Shown piece after piece: positions 56,185-64,000 of a DNA stretch of 64,000 bases (positions are counted from its first letter, which is position 1; each line of letters begins with the position of its first letter). This DNA is from Phyllobacterium sp. T1293 (GTDB lineage: Bacteria > Pseudomonadota > Alphaproteobacteria > Rhizobiales > Rhizobiaceae). The notes beneath the pieces were generated by a model that had not been told where the DNA came from, searched no databases, and worked only from the letters and a program-made list of their open reading frames with translations. The stretch spans positions 2,423,001 to 2,487,000 of the forward strand of contig NZ_CP088273.1 of assembly GCF_020731415.2 (NCBI RefSeq). Direction: 5' to 3'. A program made the position numbers and the translations under genes.

Positions 56185-56209
56185 GGCGGGGGTGAGTTTC
56201 ACCCCCGCC
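56185..56209. repeat. Perfect hairpin between the DUF1127 and Cys-rich genes
   Basis: GGCGGGGGTGA (56185-56195) pairs with TCACCCCCGCC (56199-56209) across a 3-base loop. No T-run follows on either strand, but the G+C-rich stem could still stop or stabilise transcripts of the upstream Cys-rich gene. Confidence 0.6.
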
Positions 56210-56230
56210 CCGTCTTTGCCGGTTGCATCC

Positions 56231-56371
56231 TCACGCGGATTTTGCTGTCGCTTCGCGCAGCTTGTCGGCGCATTCCTCGCAGCAGACTTCGACTGTCTGG
56301 TCGCCGATTTTGACTTCGATGACGGTTGCCACAAGCTTGTCATCACAGACAGCACAGGTTCTCTCAGCCAT
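56231..56371 (-). CDS. 46-residue Cys-rich (CxxC...CCxxC) protein
   Basis: A short gene on the minus strand with a strong AAAGGAG site just before ATG 56371. The protein begins MAERTCAVCDDK and ends EVCCEECADKLREATAKSA. Two Cys pairs, CAVC and CCEEC, are spaced like a small zinc-binding treble-clef or TRASH-type unit. The size suggests a metal-binding or protein-interaction module. It is too short for most gene callers and I cannot name a family. It lies between the AraC regulator and the DUF1127 gene. Confidence 0.7.
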   Translation of the reverse strand: MAERTCAVCDDKLVATVIEVKIGDQTVEVCCEECADKLREATAKSA

Positions 56372-56446
56372 GATATTTCTCCTTTTCACCCGCCAATCGG
56401 GCATACCAAGGAGACCACCACGGGCATTTTGCCGCTATCGAGATCT

Positions 56447-57310
56447 TTAGCTGTTTTTGGAATGGGCCGATTGCGCAAAAGCGGTTGGTGAGCGGCCATA
56501 GGCCTGCCGGAAGGCTGCCGTGAAATGGCTGTGGCTGGAGAAACCCAGGTCCAGCGCAAGGGCCGAAAGGTCGTCATAGCCAGCCAGAAGATCAAGCGCG
56601 CGGGCAAGGCGCAGACGCAGGTGATAGCGATAGAGCGGAATGCCTTCAACCTGCTGAAACACCTGTGTGAGGTACACAGGCGAGCCACCGATTTCCCCGG
56701 CGATTTCGGCCAGCGTCCAGCGACGGGAAAGATCACTTGCCAAAAGCACTTTGACCCGGTCCGCCAGACGGCTGCGGGCAAAGGTGGCGCGCGGCGCGTG
56801 CGAGGTGCGCGGTCCAAGACTACGGGCCACCAATGTGAGCAGCAGGCTTTCAGCTTCCAGAGGTTCTATCGTGGCGTTTTCCAGATGATGGCGCAGCAGC
56901 GCGACCAGCGCCTGCGCACGCGGGTCAATACGCTGGTGCTGGCTGCGGAAACCAAATTCGCCACGCTTCTTGATCAGAGACGCCGGGGCCAATTCCTGCA
57001 GGACAGTTTCGGATAGCGTTATCGACAGGCTTGAATCACCGCCGCCAACGGGATGGCTAACCTGATAGCCCTCGCCCGCATTGAAAAACAGAACATGGTT
57101 GGCGTCAGCCACCGCCTGCTCGCTGCCGACATGCCTGATATAGAGCCCGCGATAGGGGAAGACGAGATGGGTGGCGGACGTACACTCCTCGGCGCTGCGA
57201 TGGCGGCAATGGCCATGGCAGCGCACATTGCTCATGGAAACGACATCCGTATCCAGCAATGCGCTGACTTCAAATTCGGGCATGTCTGCCACGTTACAAA
57301 CGTCATTCAT
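56447..57310 (-). CDS. AraC-family transcriptional regulator
   Basis: About 287 residues. The C-terminal AraC/XylS DNA-binding domain has two HTH motifs: LAEIAGEIGGSPVYLTQVFQ and LSALALDLGFSSHSHFTAAF, followed by RQAYGRSPTAF. The N-terminal domain is a cupin-like sensor (VLFFNAGEGYQVSHPVGGGD). The open frame runs to 57835 but is antisense to the peptidase gene beyond about 57504; ATG 57310 is the plausible start, though its ribosome site is weak. The target genes are not evident; the neighbouring divergent M23 peptidase is one candidate. Confidence 0.88.
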   Translation of the reverse strand: MNDVCNVADMPEFEVSALLDTDVVSMSNVRCHGHCRHRSAEECTSATHLVFPYRGLYIRHVGSEQAVADANHVLFFNAGEGYQVSHPVGGGDSSLSITLSETVLQELAPASLIKKRGEFGFRSQHQRIDPRAQALVALLRHHLENATIEPLEAESLLLTLVARSLGPRTSHAPRATFARSRLADRVKVLLASDLSRRWTLAEIAGEIGGSPVYLTQVFQQVEGIPLYRYHLRLRLARALDLLAGYDDLSALALDLGFSSHSHFTAAFRQAYGRSPTAFAQSAHSKNS

Positions 57311-57503
57311 CGAATTCCAATCCCGTTCCGGAACAGATGAACAGTACTGTATGGCTCCTGACATCCTCCTGTCAGGAGCGTTCGCGCAGACATGGGTTGA
57401 GCACATATAAGGCAGTTTATTGGGGATAAGGCCTTGTTTGCCTCGATATTGCCACGTTAAGGAATAACTGCTCGCGGACGATAAAAATGGCCTACGGGAC
57501 CTG

Positions 57504-59291
57504 ATGACGCGATCAAGCGCAGAACAGACAATTGAACCTGCAATCGACGAGAAGTTTGGCGCCACAAGCCAGATCTCGCGCATCATACGCTTTTCATTTT
57601 TCACCCACGCACGCTTTATGGTTGCAATCTTACTGGCCGCGATTGCGTCTGCCGGCATGTTCGCGGGGATTCTGACCGTGATGGGCAAGCGTCCGCCAGT
57701 CGCGCTCGCCACGGCGGCGCCGCCGGCCCGGCGGCGGCCGGAAGCTGCCCCGAAGGGGGATCGTTTACCACCACCGGCTGTCGCGCAGGCAATCCCCGTC
57801 GCCAAGGTGATTGAAAGCCGGGCGGATGGTTCCACCGAAAAATTCGCCTACCATCAGGTGAAAATTGGTGCAGATACCGAAGTGCCCAAACAAGGTAGCC
57901 CCGGCCATACCACTGTTCTCAAACAGCGGTTCGCCAGCTCCGGCGGCGACCCGTTCAAGGCTATTCTGACGGAAAAGACCAAGACGGCGAAAACCGCTGT
58001 CATGCCGGTGGCGCTGGCAAGCCTTGGTGAAGAGCGCATTCTTGTGCGCGGAACACCTGTCAATGTCAGTACGGCAAAGGTACAGCCAGCACCTGCCGTC
58101 GAGCAGGTGGTTGCGCTGCCCACCAAAGACGGCGACATCAACAATCTGCTCGCCGCAGCCAATATGACCAGCGAAGACCGTGTGGCATTGCAGACAGCGC
58201 TGAGTGCCAGCAATGATCAATCGCCAGAGCGGATTGAGTTGCTTCTGGAAAAGGCGCCGCACAAGGATGCCCCGGAACGGCTGCTGATGGCACGGCTCTT
58301 CCGGCACGATAGCCCGCCTGATGATCTTGGGCGCGACGATGGTGGCATCCTCCAGCGCGTCAACAATCCGCGGCTGTATGAGCGGCTGGCGCATGATGCA
58401 CACGCGGCCGGTATCGATGCCGCAAACCCTGACACCACCACGGATGAGCGGGTACAGGCCGCCGAGAAGGAATTTCCGGCAGCCATGCAGCAGCTGGAAA
58501 AACTGAACGTTCCCGTCCGCATGGCGGCGCGCATTCTGGAGCTTGCCAAGGAAAACGGCATCAAGCTCACTGATGCTGCCCTGCTCGACCAGTCCGTCGA
58601 GCTTGTTTTCCGCACCAATGAAAAAGGCGAATCCGAGCCGATTGCCGTCACCTTCAACATGAAGGACAAGACGAAGCGGTTTTATCATTACCGTGCGGCA
58701 CCGGGAAACAAGGCGGAATTTTTCGATGAGGACGGCCAGTCCGCTTCCAAAACGCTGATGAAAAATCCGGTTCCAAACGGACGCCTTGGCGATGGTTTTG
58801 CGTGGCGCACCCACCCGATTTTGAAAGTGCGCAAACATCACAACGGTGTGGACTATGCGGCGCCGTTCGGCTCACCCATTCTTGCGGCTGGTGATGGCGA
58901 AGTGGTGCTGATCTCGTTTGAGCCGGGCTATGGCAAATATGTCCGCATCAAGCATGATGGCGGATTTTTCACCACCTATTCGCATATTTCGCGCACACCG
59001 CCGTCGCTGAAGGTTGGCCAGCGCGTCAGTCAGGGTCAGGTGATCGCCTATATTGGTTCCACCGGTCTTTCCACCGGTCCGCACCTCTATTACGAGCTGC
59101 GCATGGGCGATAAATATTACGACCCGACTGCCACCCAGCTGCCTGCGGGTACTGATCTGGAAGGCGACCGGCTCGATGATTTTCGCAAGCAAATCAGACA
59201 TGTCGAAAACATCGAAAACACTATCGGCTCACGCATCGCCAATGCGTTTGCGCCGCAGGATGATGGCCGGGTACATACGGCCATTCATTAG
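57504..59291 (+). CDS. M23-family peptidase, membrane-anchored
   Basis: 595 residues. A cytosolic N-terminus of about 30 residues and one membrane helix (FMVAILLAAIASAGMFAGIL) are followed by a long linker with Pro/Arg-rich disorder and a helical region. The C-terminal M23 (LytM) domain has GDGFAWRTHPILKVRKHHNG, VDYAAPFGSPILAAGDGEVV (metal ligands His and Asp), YGKYVRIKHDGGFFTTYSHI and STGPHLYYELRMGDKYYDP (HLYYEL, HxH-like). It probably acts in the periplasm as an endopeptidase or activator of peptidoglycan hydrolases during growth or division. It is monocistronic with a terminator after it. Confidence 0.92.
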   Translation: MTRSSAEQTIEPAIDEKFGATSQISRIIRFSFFTHARFMVAILLAAIASAGMFAGILTVMGKRPPVALATAAPPARRRPEAAPKGDRLPPPAVAQAIPVAKVIESRADGSTEKFAYHQVKIGADTEVPKQGSPGHTTVLKQRFASSGGDPFKAILTEKTKTAKTAVMPVALASLGEERILVRGTPVNVSTAKVQPAPAVEQVVALPTKDGDINNLLAAANMTSEDRVALQTALSASNDQSPERIELLLEKAPHKDAPERLLMARLFRHDSPPDDLGRDDGGILQRVNNPRLYERLAHDAHAAGIDAANPDTTTDERVQAAEKEFPAAMQQLEKLNVPVRMAARILELAKENGIKLTDAALLDQSVELVFRTNEKGESEPIAVTFNMKDKTKRFYHYRAAPGNKAEFFDEDGQSASKTLMKNPVPNGRLGDGFAWRTHPILKVRKHHNGVDYAAPFGSPILAAGDGEVVLISFEPGYGKYVRIKHDGGFFTTYSHISRTPPSLKVGQRVSQGQVIAYIGSTGLSTGPHLYYELRMGDKYYDPTATQLPAGTDLEGDRLDDFRKQIRHVENIENTIGSRIANAFAPQDDGRVHTAIH

Positions 59292-59293
59292 AG

Positions 59294-59327
59294 CTGACCG
59301 GCCAATGCCGGTCAGTCTGTCTGTTTT
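59294..59327. terminator. Terminator after the M23 peptidase gene
   Basis: CTGACCGGC (59294-59302) and GCCGGTCAG (59307-59315) pair perfectly around CAAT, followed by a T-rich tract ending TGTTTT on the plus strand. It separates the peptidase gene from the convergent aldo/keto reductase gene. Confidence 0.85.
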
Positions 59328-59332
59328 GGTGC

Positions 59333-60334
59333 TTAATGGGCACCCACTTCACTATCGAGATGCGCCATCTGCGCGGCGGCATAACGATCACCAGCAGCTG
59401 CACCTTTCGGTACGGCCTGTTCGATACGATCAAGATCATCCCTTGTCAGGACCACATCGAGCGCGCCAAGCGCTTCGGTCAGGCGGTCGCGACGGCGGGC
59501 ACCCACAACCGGAATAATGTCATCGCCCTGTGCCGCAACCCAGGCTATGGCAATCTGCGCAACCGTCACTCCCTTGGCCGCGGCGATCTTCTGCAAGGCA
59601 TCCACCAGAGCCAGATTCCGGTCGACATTCTCGCCCTGAAAACGTGGGCTATGGCTGCGGAAATCCGTTGGGCCGGTGGCATTTTTTTGCCAATGGCCGC
59701 TGATAAGGCCACGCGAGAGGACACCATAAGCAGTAATGCCAATGCCAAGCTCGCGGCAGGTCGCAAGAATGCGATCTTCGACACTGCGCGAAATCAGCGA
59801 ATATTCGATCTGAAGATCGACAATCGGATGCACCGCCGCGGCACGGCGGATGGTTTCCGGGCCAACTTCGGACAGGCCGATATGTTTGACAAAACCGGCT
59901 TTCACCAGTTCGGCAATGGCACCAATCGTCTCTTCAATCGGCACATTCGGATCGAGGCGGGCTGGACGGTAAATATCGATATAGTCAACACCGAGCCGTT
60001 GCAGCGAATAGGAAAGCGCCGTTTTGACAGCGGCGGGTCTGGCATCAAAGCCTATCCAGCCACCCGCCGGATCGCGCTGCGCACCAAATTTGACGCTGAG
60101 AATGGCATCATCGCGCTTTGTGCCCTTGAGGGCTTCGCTGATCAGCAGCTCGTTGTGGCCCATATTGTAGAAATCGCCGGTATCGAGCAGGTTAATACCT
60201 GCCTCAAGTGCCGCGTGAATGGTTGCAATGCTCTCGGCCCGATCTGAAGGACCGTATATGCCGGACATGCCCATGCAACCAAGGCCCAAAGCGGAAACTT
60301 GCGGGCCGGTCGCACCAAGTGGACGAATTTGCAT
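59333..60334 (-). CDS. Aldo/keto reductase
   Basis: About 333 residues of the AKR13/YajO-like group. It has [36 protein letters not shown] (catalytic Asp and Tyr), [20 protein letters not shown] (Lys), [20 protein letters not shown] and the NADPH-binding [23 protein letters not shown] 60334 follows AAGGAG. It is divergent from a LysR gene across 115 bases, a usual arrangement for regulation by that LysR. The physiological carbonyl substrate is unknown. Confidence 0.95.
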   Translation of the reverse strand: MQIRPLGATGPQVSALGLGCMGMSGIYGPSDRAESIATIHAALEAGINLLDTGDFYNMGHNELLISEALKGTKRDDAILSVKFGAQRDPAGGWIGFDARPAAVKTALSYSLQRLGVDYIDIYRPARLDPNVPIEETIGAIAELVKAGFVKHIGLSEVGPETIRRAAAVHPIVDLQIEYSLISRSVEDRILATCRELGIGITAYGVLSRGLISGHWQKNATGPTDFRSHSPRFQGENVDRNLALVDALQKIAAAKGVTVAQIAIAWVAAQGDDIIPVVGARRRDRLTEALGALDVVLTRDDLDRIEQAVPKGAAAGDRYAAAQMAHLDSEVGAH

Positions 60335-60449
60335 CGTATCGAACTCCTTTTTGCTGCCGCACACCATGCGGCAGGTAGGCTCTTATAAACCGGAGCGGTT
60401 TGTGCGATAATCCAGTTCATTATGCACGGGTTGTACGGAAAATCGGACA

Positions 60450-61355
60450 ATGACTGAACCCAATCTCAGCGATCTTGATGCGCTGGTGGCCGTGGCCAGT
60501 TCACGCAGCTTTCGCGGCGCCGCGAAGCTGCGCGGTGTATCCGCCTCCTCGTTGAGCGATGCTATCAGGCGTCTGGAGGAGCGCGTGGGCGTTCGCCTGC
60601 TCAACCGCACCACCCGCAGCGTGACACCGACAGAGGCGGGCATGCGGCTGCTCGAGCGGCTGACGCCTGCACTGGGTGAAATCACCGGAGCGCTTGATGC
60701 ACTCAACAGTTTTCGCGACAGCCCAACGGGAACATTGAAGCTCAATGTTCCCGGCATTGTTGCACAGCGCGTCCTCTCGCCAATCGTGAACGCGTTTCTC
60801 ACCGCCTATCCGGGCATCACACTTGAAGTATCAACCAATGACACATTCATCGATGTGCTTGCGGCAGGTTTTGATGCGGGTATCCGCTATGATGAAAGCA
60901 TTGAACTCGACATGATTGCCGTGCCCATCGGCCCGCGCAGACAGCGCTTCATCTGTGTTGCAGCACCTGCCTATATCGAAAAACACGGCGCGCCACGGCA
61001 TCCAAAGGATTTGCTTGAACATGCCTGCATACGTCACCGCTTTGCCAGCGGCGCGGTCGCATCCTGGGAGTTTGAGCGGGATGGTGAACTGGTCAAGGTC
61101 AATCCAACAGGACCATTGATCGCCTCCACCATGGAGCTTGAATATGGTGCGGCTATAGCCGGGCTGGGTATTATCTGCACCTTCGAAGAGTTTCTGCAGG
61201 AGGGGCTCGCAAGCGGGGCGCTGCTGCCTGTCATGCCGGAATGGTGGCAGAGTTTTTCCGGACCTTTTCTCTACTATCCAAGCCGCAACCACATGCCCAC
61301 GCCGCTGCGCGCTTTTGTTGATTTTATCAAATCCGGCAGAGACCAGAGAACTTAG
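60450..61355 (+). CDS. LysR-family transcriptional regulator
   Basis: 301 residues. The N-terminal winged HTH has LSDLDALVAVASSRSFRGAA, KLRGVSASSLSDAIRRLEER and VGVRLLNRTTRSVTPTEAG; the C-terminal part is the two-lobed effector domain. It is divergent from the aldo/keto reductase gene and probably regulates it. Its stop codon overlaps the convergent ammonia-lyase-like gene by 4 bases, so no terminator separates them. Confidence 0.93.
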   Translation: MTEPNLSDLDALVAVASSRSFRGAAKLRGVSASSLSDAIRRLEERVGVRLLNRTTRSVTPTEAGMRLLERLTPALGEITGALDALNSFRDSPTGTLKLNVPGIVAQRVLSPIVNAFLTAYPGITLEVSTNDTFIDVLAAGFDAGIRYDESIELDMIAVPIGPRRQRFICVAAPAYIEKHGAPRHPKDLLEHACIRHRFASGAVASWEFERDGELVKVNPTGPLIASTMELEYGAAIAGLGIICTFEEFLQEGLASGALLPVMPEWWQSFSGPFLYYPSRNHMPTPLRAFVDFIKSGRDQRT

Positions 61356-62548
61356 GCATCCTCGCCAATCACCGCATGCGGCGTAAGCCCCACGAGGCGC
61401 GTATAAAGCTCCGGATCTGTGGCACCCTCCGTGTTGACGATGAAGACGCGCGAATGGCTATCAAGATGAATGGCCTCACGCACCGCCCGATCTCCTGCGA
61501 CAGCAAATAATCCCGCAAGACCGGCGCCACCGCTTTCCCCGGCAACAATAGGCGTATCGTTGCCCAGCGGCCGGGCCAGCCGGTTCATGGCAAGGACGGC
61601 ACCTTCTTCTTCCACGGTCATAAACGCATCGGCAGCACGGGTAAGAACCCGCCACGCCACGGGCGAAGGTTCATAACATTCAAGCATCGCCATGACTGTT
61701 GCTTCACCATGGGCAATTTTCACCACCTCGCCCGCCGCCGCACTGGCAAAGATGCAAGCCGCGCGTGCAGGCTCGACCACGATAAAGGTGGGGCGCCTGT
61801 CACCGAAGACAAGTGCCAGATGCCCCCCCAGAGCCGCAGCCACACCGCCCACACCTGCCTGCACGAATACATGGGTTGGCAGTTCAGGCAGATCGCGCAA
61901 TGCCTCGCAAATGATGGCCGTATATCCTTGCATCACCAGCCCCGGAATGCGCTCATAACCCGGCCATGATGTATCTGAAACAACGGTCCAGCCCTTCGCC
62001 TCGCTTACCCGCGCGGACTCGCGAATGGAATCGTCATAGGTGCCATCAACCCGGATCATCTCGGCACCATAACGGGCAATGGCAGCCACCCTTTCATCGC
62101 TCACTCCGGCATGGACGAAGATCGCTGATTTTGCGCCGACAAGCCGCGCACCTGCCGCAACCGACTTGCCGTGATTGCCATCTGTCGCGCAGCCGAAGGT
62201 CATGCGACTGGCTATGGTCCGCACCTCTTGCATATGAAGTTTGCTGACATCAACGATCCGCCCGAGTTGGCGATTGGCTTCCTCAAGCACAAGCCTGATG
62301 ACGGCGTAAGAACCGCCCAGTGCCTTGAAACTCCCAAGACCAAGACGCTGCCCCTCATCCTTGACGTGGAGCGCCGCAATGCCAAGTTCTGCGGCAAGGA
62401 CTGGCAATGCATGGAGTGGCGTCGGCACATGATTGTCGCGATGGGATAAAAACCGCTCAACCTCTTTGGCCGCCTCTGCTCCAAGCGTCTGCGCATCGCT
62501 TATATCGAGTGGCTTGTTGTGGTCGGGGTGCTGGTTGAGGATCAGCAT
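61352..62548 (-). CDS. dpaL: Diaminopropionate ammonia-lyase-like PLP enzyme
   Basis: About 398 residues, fold type II PLP enzyme. The motif RLGLGSFKALGGSYAV carries the PLP Lys; ATDGNHGKSVAAGARLVGAK, VFVQAGVGGVAAALGGHLA and GESGGAGLAGLFAVA bind the cofactor phosphate. The N-terminal HVPTPLHALPVLAAELGIAA and the length fit diaminopropionate ammonia-lyase, which splits 2,3-diaminopropionate into pyruvate and ammonia; threonine/serine-deaminase-like substrates are possible. ATG 62548 follows AGGAG. It is divergent from an Lrp-type regulator gene by 104 bases, the usual layout for amino-acid catabolic enzymes. Confidence 0.88.
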   Translation of the reverse strand: MLILNQHPDHNKPLDISDAQTLGAEAAKEVERFLSHRDNHVPTPLHALPVLAAELGIAALHVKDEGQRLGLGSFKALGGSYAVIRLVLEEANRQLGRIVDVSKLHMQEVRTIASRMTFGCATDGNHGKSVAAGARLVGAKSAIFVHAGVSDERVAAIARYGAEMIRVDGTYDDSIRESARVSEAKGWTVVSDTSWPGYERIPGLVMQGYTAIICEALRDLPELPTHVFVQAGVGGVAAALGGHLALVFGDRRPTFIVVEPARAACIFASAAAGEVVKIAHGEATVMAMLECYEPSPVAWRVLTRAADAFMTVEEEGAVLAMNRLARPLGNDTPIVAGESGGAGLAGLFAVAGDRAVREAIHLDSHSRVFIVNTEGATDPELYTRLVGLTPHAVIGEDA

Positions 62549-62652
62549 TGCTCTTTCGCTCCTGTGGTTGGCGTATTTATATTGCGATACAGGTGATAAA
62601 AGCGCTCTGATTTGACCATACTCGTGCAAGTTTGTTTCGTGAAAGACATCCC

Positions 62653-63141
62653 ATGGCAAAGAAATCATTGATAGGAGGAAATGATCTCGATCACTTCGAT
62701 CTTGCGATCCTCGACATCCTGCAAAGGGATAATGCCACGCCGCAGCGGGTTATTGGCGAGGCGGTCAATCTGTCCGCGCCAGCTGTGCAGCGCCGTATCA
62801 AACGCATGGAGGAAACGGGCATTATTCAGGCAAATATCGCCGTGCTTGATCCTGCAAAGGTAGGGCAACCCATCACACTTTTTGTCGAAGTTGAGGTTGA
62901 GAGCGAGCGTATCGACCTGATTGACGCGGCCAAAAAGAGTTTTGCTGCTGCCGCGGAGGTACAGCAGTGCTACTATGTTACCGGCGAGGCTGATTTTATT
63001 CTGGTGGTCATCGTTGCCAGCATGACCGAATATGAAGCCCTGACCCGGAGACTGTTCTTCGGCAATCACAACGTCAAACGGTTCCGCACTGTTGTTGTGA
63101 TGGACCGCGTCAAGACAGGAATGACCATTCCGCTGACGTAA
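62653..63141 (+). CDS. Lrp/AsnC-family transcriptional regulator
   Basis: About 162 residues. The N-terminal HTH has FDLAILDILQRDNATPQRVI, GEAVNLSAPAVQRRIKRMEE and TGIIQANIAVLDPAKVGQPI. The C-terminal RAM (AsnC) domain has EVQQCYYVTGEADFILVVI with the ligand-binding Gly-Asp region. ATG 62653 is preferred to an upstream in-frame start at 62632. It is divergent from the dpaL-like gene and probably activates it in response to its amino-acid substrate. Confidence 0.93.
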   Translation: MAKKSLIGGNDLDHFDLAILDILQRDNATPQRVIGEAVNLSAPAVQRRIKRMEETGIIQANIAVLDPAKVGQPITLFVEVEVESERIDLIDAAKKSFAAAAEVQQCYYVTGEADFILVVIVASMTEYEALTRRLFFGNHNVKRFRTVVVMDRVKTGMTIPLT

Positions 63142-63179
63142 GAGCGGTGCGATATTGATAGCGCTAAAACCAGAGGGCC

Positions 63180-63377
63180 TTATTCGGCCCCTTCATCATC
63201 TTCGTCTTCGTCATCGGACTCAATTATGTCCCATATAAAGGCGTGCAGACGCTCCTCGATGCTTTTTCTGGAAGCACCGGCTTTTTCCATCTCGCGCCTG
63301 ATTTTCAGGAACTGGGCCTTGTCCTCCGGCGAGAGGTATTTTGCGGCGTTTTCGAGCGATGATAATGAACTGGACAT
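63180..63377 (-). CDS. Small acidic protein of unknown function
   Basis: 65 residues. A helical N-terminal part (SLENAAKYLSPEDKAQFLKI, RREMEKAGASRKSIEERLHA) is followed by a run of Asp and Glu (ESDDEDEDDEGAE). The frame opens at 63407, but the internal ATG at 63377 is the likelier start. I do not recognise the family; it has no membrane segment. It is convergent with the Lrp gene. The acidic tail may mediate binding to a basic protein, which is speculation. Confidence 0.6.
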   Translation of the reverse strand: MSSSLSSLENAAKYLSPEDKAQFLKIRREMEKAGASRKSIEERLHAFIWDIIESDDEDEDDEGAE

Positions 63378-63618
63378 GTGCGGCTCATACCTTCTCAAGC
63401 ACGACAATGGAAGCAGGATATCACGACGGCCCTAGTTGTCGATGAAATCGCGCTCAAGCTTGTTATGGCCTGACGGATCGAGCCCGTGTCCTAGCGCTTA
63501 ATGCAGTGGCAACCCGTACAGAAATCTTCGGTTTTCAAAAATTTTTGAGGCAATGTAGAATCGGGCTTGGCTCGAACGTCCTAGGACTACAAGCCACATT
63601 TGAAGGGATGGAACCATC

Positions 63619-64000
63619 ATGAAACACTCAATATTCAAGGCAATCGTCGGCGCGTTCTTCATCGCAGCAGCAATACCGCTGGCGCATGCACAGGATGCGG
63701 CAAAGTCCGCCTATGCCGAAGTCAACGGTATGAAAATCTATTACGAGGTTTCCGGAAGCGGCGATCCGCTCATTGTGCTGCATGGCGCCTATATGAATAT
63801 TCCATCGATGGGCAAAATCATCCCGATGCTGGCCAAGAACCACAAAGTCTATGCGCTGGAGTTTCAGGGCCACGGACGCACCAATGATATCGACCGGCCA
63901 ATCACCTATGCAAACCTGGCTGACGATACTGCTGCGTTCATGGATGCCGTGGGCGTCAAGAAAGCCGATGTCTTCGGTTATTCCATGGGTGCCGGTGCCG
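63619..64000 (+). CDS. Secreted alpha/beta hydrolase, cut by the window edge
   Basis: The first 127 codons are visible. A signal peptide (HSIFKAIVGAFFIAAAIPLA, cleavage after AHA) precedes an alpha/beta hydrolase fold with YAEVNGMKIYYEVSGSGDPL, the oxyanion-region IVLHGAYMN, EFQGHGRTNDIDRPITYANL and the nucleophile elbow VFGYSMGAGA with catalytic Ser. The remaining catalytic Asp and His lie beyond the window. It should be a periplasmic esterase-like enzyme; the substrate is unknown. GAAGGGATGGAA upstream of ATG 63619 provides a ribosome site. Confidence 0.88.
   Translation, partial: MKHSIFKAIVGAFFIAAAIPLAHAQDAAKSAYAEVNGMKIYYEVSGSGDPLIVLHGAYMNIPSMGKIIPMLAKNHKVYALEFQGHGRTNDIDRPITYANLADDTAAFMDAVGVKKADVFGYSMGAGA

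Noticed and set aside
57311..57835. N-terminal extension of the AraC frame
   Set aside because: It is antisense to the start of the M23 peptidase gene and crosses the divergent promoter region; relatives begin near 57310.
63600..63887. 95-codon frame beginning just before the right-edge hydrolase
   Set aside because: It is in another frame over the real hydrolase gene at 63619, which has a signal peptide and the GYSMG motif.

Overview
The window looks like chromosome of a Hyphomicrobiales (Rhizobiales) alphaproteobacterium, probably of the Brucella/Ochrobactrum/Phyllobacterium neighbourhood. Evidence: a GcrA cell-cycle regulator, a class I lysyl-tRNA synthetase, a SAM-II riboswitch in front of metZ, the local order dcd - metZ - apaG - phnA-like - hslO - argF - argD - gcrA - phoR, a PodJ-like polarity protein, a DUF1127 protein, and long palindromic intergenic repeats. 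The genus is inference.

Layout. 1-5.3 kb: a type VI secretion effector module: VgrG, a small unknown protein, a polymorphic toxin ending in a TNT-type NAD+ glycohydrolase domain, an overlapping candidate immunity gene and a PAAR spike tip, followed by a small secreted protein. 5.3-8.5 kb: a PhnB/VOC protein, the remnant of a SnoaL-like gene, a hybrid histidine kinase, tRNA-Gly(CCC) and a small membrane protein. 8.5-18.8 kb: housekeeping core with dCTP deaminase, SAM-II riboswitch plus terminator, metZ, apaG, a PhnA-like protein, the argD-argF-hslO operon, gcrA, phoR and a frameshifted polyphosphate kinase 2. 18.7-25.5 kb: a membrane glycosyltransferase, a periplasmic binding protein, a frameshifted lysK, a VOC protein, an SNase-like envelope protein and a LexA-like S24 repressor. 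25.8-32.4 kb: a beta-oxidation operon (two acyl-CoA dehydrogenases, thiolase, fused hydratase/dehydrogenase) with a strong palindromic operator. The same operator type occurs before a nitronate monooxygenase at 46.4 kb, so the two loci probably share a regulator.

32.9-40.1 kb: a PodJ-like protein, a TauE/TIGR02186 pair, a TPR-methyltransferase and an anchored envelope protein, ending in two adjacent diverged hairpin repeats with compensated arms. 40.4-46.3 kb: a compact operon with an amino-acid-type ABC transporter, a nitrilase-family amidohydrolase and a solute-binding/decarboxylase-like protein, divergent from a MocR-type regulator. 46.5-49.2 kb: nitronate monooxygenase, a PAT-like acetyltransferase, an XRE-cupin regulator, a large palindromic repeat and tRNA-Thr(CGT). 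49.3-52.9 kb: accessory DNA downstream of the tRNA, dominated by an AlbA_2 plus NB-ARC-like STAND NTPase that is a candidate phage-defence protein. 53-64 kb: small regulators and enzymes (TetR, GFA, methyltransferase, XRE, DUF1127, a 46-residue Cys-rich protein, AraC), an M23 envelope peptidase, an aldo/keto reductase, LysR, a diaminopropionate ammonia-lyase-like enzyme divergent from an Lrp regulator, and a truncated alpha/beta hydrolase at the right edge.

Two genes, ppk2 and lysK, are each broken by one apparently missing G in a CCC-G context. Because lysK should be essential and the downstream frames are intact, consensus errors are at least as likely as real mutations. All functional calls rest on reading motifs; no database search was possible.
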